Shown here piece by piece: positions 18,327 through 23,452 of a stretch of 23,452 nt of DNA. Within the stretch, counting starts at the first letter, position 1, and each line of letters opens with the position of its first letter. The stretch spans positions 1 to 23,452 of the forward strand of contig CAZBVM010000007.1 of assembly GCA_964495505.1 (NCBI GenBank), read 5' to 3'. The position numbers and the translations under genes were made by a program. A model generated the notes under the pieces. That model ran no database searches, was not told the DNA's origin, and saw nothing but the letters and a program-made list of their open reading frames with translations. This stretch comes from JACPHB01 sp964495505 (GTDB lineage Bacteria; Patescibacteriota; Minisyncoccia; UBA10092).

Positions 18327-19520
18327 TCACTTGTTTACCTTAGTTACTACCCCGGCTCCGACCGTTTTGCCTCCTTCTCTAATAGCAAATCTTTGCTGTT
18401 CTTCCAAAGCCACCGGCGCGATTAATTTAACGCTGAACTTAACCGTATCGCCGGGCATTACCATTTCAACACCAGTTGGCAAAACAACCTCGCCGGTAAC
18501 ATCGGTGGTGCGAATATAAAATTGCGGCTTGTAATTGGAAAAGAAAGGAGTATGCCGCCCACCCTCTTCTTTCGTTAAAATATATACCTCGGAATCAAAC
18601 TCGGTGTGAGGAGTTACCGAACCGGGTTTGGCAATAACTTGGCCGCGTTCAACGTCTTCTTTCTTTAGGCCTCTTAAAAGAACGCCCGCGTTATCGCCGG
18701 CTCGGCCCTCGTCAAGAGATTTGTTAAACATTTCTATTCCGGTAACAACTGATTTCTGGGTCGGCTTAAGACCCACAAGATCCACTTCTTCGTTTATTTT
18801 TACCATTCCTCTTTCAATTCTGCCGGTTACCACCGTGCCTCGGCCTTCAATTGAGAAAATATCTTCAATCGGCATTAAAAACGGCTTGTCAACTTCGCGA
18901 ACCGGTTCGGGAATGCTTTCGTCAAGCGCTTTAACAAGTTCCAAAATCGGCTTGGCCGCTTCGTCGTCGGGAGAATTGGCCTCCAAGGCCTTTAGCGCCG
19001 AACCGCGAATTACCGGAATCTTGTCACCGGGAAATTTGTATTTCGTCAGAAGTTCGCGAATTTCGGCTTCAACCAAATCAACAAGCTCCGGGTCGGAAAC
19101 CATGTCTACTTTATTTAAAAAGACAACGATGGCCGGAACGCCGACTTGGCGCGCCAAAAGAATATGTTCTCTGGTTTGAGGCATTGGGCCGTCGGTTGCC
19201 GCCACGACAAGAATCGCGCCGTCCATTTGAGCCGCGCCGGTAATCATGTTTTTGATGTAGTCCTGATGCCCCGGAGCGTCAATGTGGGCATAATGCCTTT
19301 TTTCCGACTCATATTCGGAGTGATGCAGTTGAATAGTAATGCCGCGCGCTTTTTCTTCGGGCGCTTTGTCAATATCGCCGACCGTTTCGGCTTTTTTCGC
19401 CAAACCCTTCATATGAAGGATTTTGGTGATAGCCGCCGTTAATGTGGTTTTCCCATGGTCAACATGGCCGATGGTGCCGACGTTAACGTGGGGTTTTGTC
19501 CGTTCAAATTTTTCCGCCAT
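18327..19520 (-). CDS. tuf: Elongation factor Tu
   Basis: This 397-aa GTPase brings aminoacyl-tRNA to the ribosome. Motifs: G1 GHVDHGKT (residue ~19), G2 RGITI (~60), G3 DAPGH (~81), G4 NKVD (~136), G5 GSALK (~174). Domains 2 and 3 are complete (EGRGTVVTGRIERG, HTPFFSNYKPQFYIRTTDVTGEV, MVMPGDTVKFSVKLI, RFAIREGGKTVGAGVV). The switch II region is unusual: the normal DCPGHADY is DAPGHQDYIKNM, and the segment after RGITI is QLHHSEYE instead of NTAHVEYE. This fits the divergent EF-Tu I recall from Parcubacteria. Two tandem promoter matches and AAGGA precede it. Confidence 0.98.
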   Translation of the reverse strand: MAEKFERTKPHVNVGTIGHVDHGKTTLTAAITKILHMKGLAKKAETVGDIDKAPEEKARGITIQLHHSEYESEKRHYAHIDAPGHQDYIKNMITGAAQMDGAILVVAATDGPMPQTREHILLARQVGVPAIVVFLNKVDMVSDPELVDLVEAEIRELLTKYKFPGDKIPVIRGSALKALEANSPDDEAAKPILELVKALDESIPEPVREVDKPFLMPIEDIFSIEGRGTVVTGRIERGMVKINEEVDLVGLKPTQKSVVTGIEMFNKSLDEGRAGDNAGVLLRGLKKEDVERGQVIAKPGSVTPHTEFDSEVYILTKEEGGRHTPFFSNYKPQFYIRTTDVTGEVVLPTGVEMVMPGDTVKFSVKLIAPVALEEQQRFAIREGGKTVGAGVVTKVNK

Positions 19521-19557
19521 ATTTTTCCTTGATTATTTAATTAAATAAGATTTTTAT

Positions 19558-19605
19558 AATTTAACACGCAAATCTCATTTTAGTCAATAATCAAACGGTT
19601 GTCAA
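19558..19605 (-). promoter_or_regulatory. Tandem promoters of tuf and the S10 operon
   Basis: P1: TTGACA (19600-19605), 17 bases, TAAAAT (19577-19582). P2: TTGACT (19582-19587), 18 bases, TAAATT (19558-19563). Both read on the minus strand towards tuf, just after the terminator of the secreted-protein gene. Confidence 0.75.
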
Positions 19606-19611
19606 TAACAT

Positions 19612-19640
19612 AAAAAGGCCTGATTAATTTAGGCCCCTTT
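19612..19640 (-). terminator. Terminator of the secreted-protein gene
   Basis: On the minus strand AAAGGGGCCT and AGGCCTTTTT pair around AAATTAATC (two G-U pairs), with the T run forming the second arm. It separates the fusA side from tuf. Confidence 0.75.
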
Positions 19641-19660
19641 GATTGGGAATTGGAAATACG

Positions 19661-20065
19661 TTACTTTAACCGCGGAACAGACCTTTGGGCAACAATTTTG
19701 TCATCATCATCAACGATATCCACCACGACTACGCCGCTTGCGACTTCTCCTGTACTGTAAACCAAATCTTTTGTATTAATCGTCTCAACCCATTTTCCTT
19801 CGTTGGTTTTCAAGGCATTATAGTAAACGGTCTTGCCTTGATCCATTCGATGTTCGTGGACGTAAACCAGCTCACCGGAAACTTTAAGATATAAGTTCCC
19901 AGAACCACCGGTATCACAATTCATATATTCTACGCCATAATCTGAATCGTTATCAATAACGCCGTTAGGGCAAACCCATTTTGAAACATCCGGAACCTCG
20001 GCGTAAGCGGTCCCAGCCGCCATAAGCGCAGCCAAAACAACAACAGTTTTCAGCGTCAGTTTCAT
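19661..20065 (-). CDS. Secreted protein with Sec signal peptide (cassette gene)
   Basis: This 134-aa protein begins with a clear signal peptide (MKLTLKTVVVLAALMAAGTAYA, likely cut before EVPD). The mature part has two Cys (about residues 32 and 50) that could form a disulfide. It is rich in Asp, Gly and beta-prone stretches (YLKVSGELVYVHEH, VVVVDIVDDDDKIVAQRSV). No family recognised; a small extracellular beta domain is likely. The ATG has AGGAGAAAGGACA before it. It has its own promoter signals at 20123-20177 and a terminator at 19612-19640. It lies between fusA and tuf, which are usually adjacent. Confidence 0.75.
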   Translation of the reverse strand: MKLTLKTVVVLAALMAAGTAYAEVPDVSKWVCPNGVIDNDSDYGVEYMNCDTGGSGNLYLKVSGELVYVHEHRMDQGKTVYYNALKTNEGKWVETINTKDLVYSTGEVASGVVVVDIVDDDDKIVAQRSVPRLK

Positions 20066-20122
20066 TGTCCTTTCTCCTCTTTCGCTTGGTAAATTTTAAC
20101 AAGGATCTATATAAGTAAATAG

Positions 20123-20151
20123 ATTCTATATCTAATACGGCAATTCGTCAA
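20123..20151 (-). promoter_or_regulatory. Possible promoter in the duplicated DELPY segment (TTGACG-17-TAGAAT)
   Basis: TTGACG (20146-20151) and TAGAAT (20123-20128), 17-base spacing on the minus strand. The -35 box is part of a 20-bp direct repeat of the Phd-like gene's 3' end. Confidence 0.5.
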
Positions 20152-20152
20152 G
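20133..20152 (-). repeat. Direct repeat, left copy: remnant of the Phd-like 3' end
   Basis: TAATACGGCAATTCGTCAAG matches 20950-20969 (TAATACGGCAGTTCGTCAAG) at 19 of 20 positions. On the minus strand it still encodes ...LLDELPY-stop, the C terminus of the Phd-like protein. The two copies flank the lipoprotein gene, like a target duplication or a duplicated promoter. Confidence 0.75.
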
Positions 20153-20168
20153 AAGCAATGTTTTGTCT

Positions 20169-20205
20169 ATTGTATCACAACTTCCCTATAGGAAAGTTAT
20201 GATGC
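20169..20205 (-). promoter_or_regulatory. Family E palindrome with extended -10 box (TGATACAAT)
   Basis: The minus strand carries an imperfect 30-bp palindrome (20174-20203) directly followed by TGATACAAT, an extended -10 match. It lies about 105 nt upstream of the secreted-protein ATG. Its relative is at 2984-3020. Confidence 0.6.
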
Positions 20206-20426
20206 AAAATCGGTGTATAAAAAATTAACGCGCTTTTAGACGATCGGTGCGAAATGCGTTAATTTTATTTTTTTGTGATTTAGTATAATCACCGACCGCA
20301 TAAGATCTCTCGAGATGGCTTATGCGGTCAACAATAATTTATCCGCATTTGTATCCTCGATGAAAGATATGCGGATAAAAGAATAGCCGCAAATTGCGGC
20401 TTAATTTTTGTTCAATGGTTATCGTT
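20206..20426. repeat. Run of four hairpins downstream of the lipoprotein gene
   Basis: No gene seen. From right to left: AGCCGC-AAATT-GCGGCT (20385-20401); TTTATCCGCAT/ATGCGGATAAA (20338-20379, perfect 11-bp arms, imperfect inside); GACCGCATAAG/CTTATGCGGTC (20294-20329, perfect 11-bp arms, CTCGAG centre); and the CGATCG palindrome at 20222-20265, with T runs on both sides. Together they probably end lipoprotein transcription and isolate the next gene. Confidence 0.75.
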
Positions 20427-20891
20427 TTAACGATTTAATGGTAAACTCACCTGAGCCGGCCAATCATTTTCCCTCACCGTCAGAAGTGCATAAAGTACGT
20501 AACCGTCCATAAGTTCCTGAATCTGGGGAGTTCCAATACTCATATTACGCCATCGCCGCCAGCGAAATTTAATTGTCGGATTTGTCGCTTTTTCATCAAA
20601 TTTAACTCTTATTTTCTCTAGCGGAAGAGACGATAGAGCATAAGTTCCATCGTTCATCTCCCAGGCGAATTTCATCAACACCTTTGTAGTCGTTGATACG
20701 CTGAGCTCGCCAACAATCAGGAAAAAACCGCCGGAAACTCTTGAATCAGTCTCTGAACGTTCTACCATCTTCCGCAGTTTGTGTTCACCCTTTAAGATTA
20801 GCTCTGCTTGCGATGGCAGCTCTGGCCGATTTGCGCAGCCAACCACAAAAAATCCAATCAGAAAAACAAGCGCCATGCTGATTGTTCTCAT
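20427..20891 (-). CDS. Lipoprotein (cassette gene)
   Basis: This 154-aa protein starts with a lipoprotein signal: MRTISMALVFLIGFFVVGC followed by AN, with the lipobox Cys at residue 19. After lipidation by Lgt and cleavage by Lsp it would sit on the outer face of the membrane. The mature part looks like a single beta-rich domain (GGFFLIVGELSVSTTTKVLMKFAWEM, then KIRVKFDE) with a Trp/Arg-rich stretch (FRWRRWRN) near residue 110. I do not recognise the family. The start ATG has GAGGGTGG just upstream. It is flanked by the 20-bp direct repeats at 20133 and 20950 and followed by hairpins. Confidence 0.78.
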   Translation of the reverse strand: MRTISMALVFLIGFFVVGCANRPELPSQAELILKGEHKLRKMVERSETDSRVSGGFFLIVGELSVSTTTKVLMKFAWEMNDGTYALSSLPLEKIRVKFDEKATNPTIKFRWRRWRNMSIGTPQIQELMDGYVLYALLTVRENDWPAQVSLPLNR

Positions 20892-20939
20892 TTTCCACCC
20901 TCATTTTTTTGAAAAGGTACAAAAAATGTAAGTGGCTAC

Positions 20940-20969
20940 ATAGTATAATTAATACGGCAGTTCGTCAAG
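20940..20969 (-). promoter_or_regulatory. Possible lipoprotein promoter inside the Phd-like 3' end, and right direct repeat
   Basis: TTGACG (20963-20968) lies in the codons for LDE. After 17 bases follows TACTAT (20940-20945), or after 15 bases TATACT (20942-20947). The repeat copy is 20950-20969. A -35 in the upstream gene's last codons is also seen at map (3786-3791). Confidence 0.5.
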
Positions 20970-21344
20970 GCCGAGGTCTTCAAGGGTAACGTCGCCGGCA
21001 TCGGCGAGATTGATTTCATCAATAGTGGCGCCGACGCTTTCGGTCGGCGCTCCGCCCTCCAACATTGACTGTTGGAGCGTCGGAGCTGACGCCTCCGGAA
21101 AATTCATTTCGTCAACTATTGCCGCACCGACGGGATTTATGGAGTTTACAATCGGTTTTGGTTTTTCATCATTTGTTGGAAGCTCGGTTTCTAACATAAT
21201 TTCTTTTTCAATTTTTTCCTTGTCCTTGTTTCTCAAGAGTTCATATTCCTCCATCGTTAAAACAACGCCAATCGGCTTGCCGTCTTCAATCAAAAGACAT
21301 TTTCCGCCTTCTTCTAAAAATTTTTTTATTGTTTGGTAGATCAT
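20949..21344 (-). CDS. Phd/YefM-like protein with long acidic tail
   Basis: This 131-aa protein has an N-terminal part like the Phd/YefM antitoxin fold (KKFLEEGGKCLLIEDGKPIGVVLTMEEYELL, residues 7-38). A long acidic tail follows. The tail contains a near duplication, PVGAAIVDEMNFPEA (about 71-85) and SVGATIDEINLADAG (about 102-116). Between them lie about 16 residues (SAPTLQQSMLEGGAPTE) encoded by palindromic DNA at about 21030-21092. It ends DVTLEDLGLDELPY. No toxin gene is adjacent, so an antitoxin role is unsupported; it might be a regulator or adaptor. It lies between fusA and a lipoprotein cassette, 55 bp after fusA, without a strong ribosome-binding site. Confidence 0.7.
   Translation of the reverse strand: MIYQTIKKFLEEGGKCLLIEDGKPIGVVLTMEEYELLRNKDKEKIEKEIMLETELPTNDEKPKPIVNSINPVGAAIVDEMNFPEASAPTLQQSMLEGGAPTESVGATIDEINLADAGDVTLEDLGLDELPY
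21030..21092. repeat. Palindromic insert inside the Phd-like gene
   Basis: Contains CTCCAACA-TTGAC-TGTTGGAG and a CCGACGCTTTCGGTCGG hairpin, all in frame. The sequence CCGACGCTT-CGGTCGG is also the core of the ruvX and tuf-rpsJ elements. Confidence 0.75.
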
Positions 21345-21357
21345 GTTTTTATGATTA

Positions 21358-21395
21358 ATATAAAAAATAAAATTTTAAAATTTTCATTTTTATAT
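21358..21395. repeat. AT-rich palindrome between fusA and the Phd-like gene
   Basis: The 19-bp halves match at 17 positions (ATATAAAAA ... AAAATTTT). On the minus strand the second half is T-rich, so it may act as an attenuator after fusA. Confidence 0.65.
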
Positions 21396-21399
21396 CAAT

Positions 21400-23452
21400 C
21401 TATTTCTTCCCGGCGATAATTAATTCGGCGACATTATTCGGTACTTCTTCGTAATGGCTGAATTCCATAGTGTAGCTGGCGCGGCCCTGGCTCATTGAGC
21501 GAAGCTTGGTGGCGTAGCCGAACATTTCCGACAAAGGTACTTTGGCATCAACCACCTTCATCATCGCTCGTTCCGACATTTTTTCAATTTTGCCGCGCTT
21601 ACTATTAAGATCGCCGGTAATATCTCCAAAAAATTGTTCCGGCACGATTACTTCAATTTTCATTATCGGTTCAAGCAAAATCACATTAGCGCGTTTGGCC
21701 GCTTCCTGCAAGGCGATGGAACCTGCAATTTTAAAAGCCGCTTCCGAAGAATCCACCTCATGATAAGAACCATCGTAAAGCGCCGCTTTCATATCAACCA
21801 TCGGAAAACCGGCTTTGATTCCTTTTTCCATCGCTTCGCGCACTCCTTTTTCCACCGCCGGAATAAACTCCTGCGGAATAATGCCGCCTTTAATTTCATT
21901 TATAAATTCAAAACCGCTGCCCCGCTCTCCGGGTTCAACCCTGAGCCAAACATGGCCGTACTGGCCGCGGCCGCCCGATTGGCGAATATATTTTCCTTCG
22001 GCTTCGGCAATTTTTTTAATTGTTTCTTTGTAGGCCACCTGCGGCCGGCCAACATTCACATTAACTTTAAATTCCCGCTTCATCCGGTCAACAATAATTT
22101 CTAAATGAAGTTCTCCCATTCCGGAAATAATGATTTCACCGGTTTCAAAATCGGTTTTAATCCTGAAAGTCGGGTCTTCTTCCGACAATCGCTTTAAAGC
22201 CATACCCATTTTTTCCTGGTCGGCTTTGGTTTTCGGCTCAATTTTTTGAGAAATAACCGGCTCCGGAAAAGTAATTTGTTCTAAAATAATCGGATTATTT
22301 TCATCGCACAAAGTGTCACCGGTAGTGGTGTTTTTTAATCCAACGGCAGCGCCGATTTCGCCGGCTTTAACTTCGTCAAGCTCTTCTCTTTCGTTGGCAT
22401 GCATAAGTAAAATTCGGCCGAGGCGCTCTTTGGAATCCTTAGTGGAGTTTAAAACATAAGAGCCCTTGACGAGTTTACCGGAATAAACCCTGAAATAAGT
22501 GAGGGAACCAACGTATGGGTCGGTGGCGATCTTAAAAGCTAAAGCGGCAAAGGGCTCGCTTTCTTTGGGCTCTCGGAAAATTTCGGCGCCGGTTTTTGGA
22601 TCATGACCCATAGTCGGCGGCAAATCAACTGGACTCGGCAAATAATCAACAACGCCGTCAAGCATCAATTGAACGCCTTTATTTTTTAAAGCCGAGCCGC
22701 AGAAAACCGGCACTAGTTTGCCGGCTAAAGCAGCATTTCTTAAACTGCTCCTTATTTCATCTGCAGAAATTTGACCACCCCCAAGATAGCGTTCCATTAA
22801 TTTATCGTCGTTTTCAACAACTCTTTCAATTAAATATTTGCGGGCTTTCGCGGCTTCTTCTCTTAAGTTTTCGGGAATATCTGTAAATTCAACCTTTTCA
22901 CCGTGTTCGCCCAAGAAATTAACTTTTTTTTCTATAGTTAAATCAATAACACCTTCAAATTTTTCTTCAATGCCAATGGGTAAATTCAGGGGGATAGCGT
23001 TTAAAGTAAGGCGTTCGCGAATAGATGCCAAACTCTTTTCAAAAGAAGCCCCCATTCGGTCAAGTTTATTGATGAAGCAAATTCGGGGCACGCCGTATTT
23101 GTCGGCTTGATGCCAAACGGTTTCCGACTGCGGTTCTACACCAGCGACACCGTCAAAAACCACTACCGCGCCATCCAAAACCCTAAGCGAACGCTGAACT
23201 TCAACGGTAAAATCAATATGGCCGGGAGTGTCTATAATGTTTATGCGGTGTTCGTTTTCCTCACCGCTTAAATAGGTAGGCGTCCAAAATGTTGTCGTGG
23301 CCGCCGCCGTAATGGTGATACCTCGCTCACGCTCCTGCTCCATCCAGTCCATAATAGCCGCGCCCTCGTGGACTTCGCCGATTTTATTAGATATGCCGGT
23401 GTAAAACAAAACTCGCTCGGAAACCGTGGTCTTTCCGGCATCTATGTGAGCT
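21400..23452 (-). CDS. fusA: Elongation factor G (start beyond window edge)
   Basis: This GTPase drives translocation and, with RRF, ribosome recycling. The frame continues past 23409 to the window edge with AHIDAGKTTVSERVLFYTG, so the G1 loop is present and only about the first 15-20 codons are missing; the internal TTG at 23409 is not the start. Seen are G2 RGITI, G3 DTPGH, G4 NKLD and G5 GSALK, then domain II (YVGSLTYFRVYSGKLVKG), and domain IV with QSGGRGQYGHVWLRVEPGERG and GSYHEVDSSEAAFKIAGSIA. Domain V ends YATKLRSMSQGRASYTMEFSHYEEVP. No inserts. tuf normally follows but is displaced by three genes. Confidence 0.97.
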   Translation of the reverse strand, partial: AHIDAGKTTVSERVLFYTGISNKIGEVHEGAAIMDWMEQERERGITITAAATTTFWTPTYLSGEENEHRINIIDTPGHIDFTVEVQRSLRVLDGAVVVFDGVAGVEPQSETVWHQADKYGVPRICFINKLDRMGASFEKSLASIRERLTLNAIPLNLPIGIEEKFEGVIDLTIEKKVNFLGEHGEKVEFTDIPENLREEAAKARKYLIERVVENDDKLMERYLGGGQISADEIRSSLRNAALAGKLVPVFCGSALKNKGVQLMLDGVVDYLPSPVDLPPTMGHDPKTGAEIFREPKESEPFAALAFKIATDPYVGSLTYFRVYSGKLVKGSYVLNSTKDSKERLGRILLMHANEREELDEVKAGEIGAAVGLKNTTTGDTLCDENNPIILEQITFPEPVISQKIEPKTKADQEKMGMALKRLSEEDPTFRIKTDFETGEIIISGMGELHLEIIVDRMKREFKVNVNVGRPQVAYKETIKKIAEAEGKYIRQSGGRGQYGHVWLRVEPGERGSGFEFINEIKGGIIPQEFIPAVEKGVREAMEKGIKAGFPMVDMKAALYDGSYHEVDSSEAAFKIAGSIALQEAAKRANVILLEPIMKIEVIVPEQFFGDITGDLNSKRGKIEKMSERAMMKVVDAKVPLSEMFGYATKLRSMSQGRASYTMEFSHYEEVPNNVAELIIAGKK

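Noticed and set aside
18628..19179. 183-codon plus-strand frame opposite tuf
   Set aside because: It is the antisense shadow of the conserved tuf gene, with no family resemblance and no ribosome-binding site.
20949..21344. Toxin-antitoxin pair
   Set aside because: Only the Phd-like half is seen; the adjacent genes are EF-G and a lipoprotein, neither toxin-like.
1..23452. CRISPR array
   Set aside because: The repeats are single palindromic units scattered in gaps and genes, not regularly spaced with spacers.

Overview
This window comes from a small-genome bacterium of the Candidate Phyla Radiation, most likely Paceibacteria/Parcubacteria. Three things point there: the gene content, with a compact S10-spc ribosomal operon that has no uL30 gene; a divergent EF-Tu whose G3 region reads DAPGHQDY; and translated palindromic repeats giving peptides such as LPAGRQG and SSFAKATEDK, which I recall as typical of these genomes. 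Taxonomy is inferred from these signs, not computed.

Layout. Nearly everything reads on the minus strand, so the operon runs from high to low coordinates. It begins with fusA (cut by the right edge), a Phd/YefM-like protein, a lipoprotein and a secreted protein. Then come tuf, rpsJ, rplC, [an opposite-strand Pro/Ala-rich protein], rplD, rplW, rplB, a J-domain protein, rpsS, rplV, rpsC, rplP, rpsQ, rplN, rplX, rplE, rpsN, rpsH, [an 80-aa orphan], rplF, rplR, rpsE, rplO, secY, an adk-like kinase, map, [an EamA-like membrane protein], ruvX, a GT2 glycosyltransferase, a galT-like nucleotidyltransferase and a Sm_multidrug_ex membrane protein. rpmC (uL29) and rpmD (uL30) are missing from their usual slots. 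Core ribosomal genes are tightly packed (many gaps of 1-5 nt, or overlaps) and mostly lack strong Shine-Dalgarno sites.

Two features stand out. First, five one-gene cassettes (3207-3617, 9097-9339, 16655-17095, 19661-20065, 20427-20891) interrupt the translation operon. Most have a near-consensus promoter, a strong Shine-Dalgarno site and their own terminator, and two have a long hairpin leader. Operon promoters resume after three of them (before tuf, rplD and rplF). The products are envelope or unknown proteins: a membrane protein, a lipoprotein, a secreted protein, an anchored Pro-rich protein and a small orphan. Four are on the operon strand and one faces it.

Second, the window is full of palindromic DNA of several families. 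One family has a conserved ~43-nt core inside locus-specific inverted arms of 26-28 bp. Another keeps its ends and varies its stem, and its first bases are a stop codon. Others are small palindromes lying in frame inside ribosomal proteins L4, L15, L18 (twice), L23, L24 and S8, and in RuvX and the Phd-like protein. The same small element is read in different frames in L4 and L24. A C-family palindromic element also separates a duplicated 5' end of rplP from the real gene, making a 48-codon leader ORF directly upstream of rplP.
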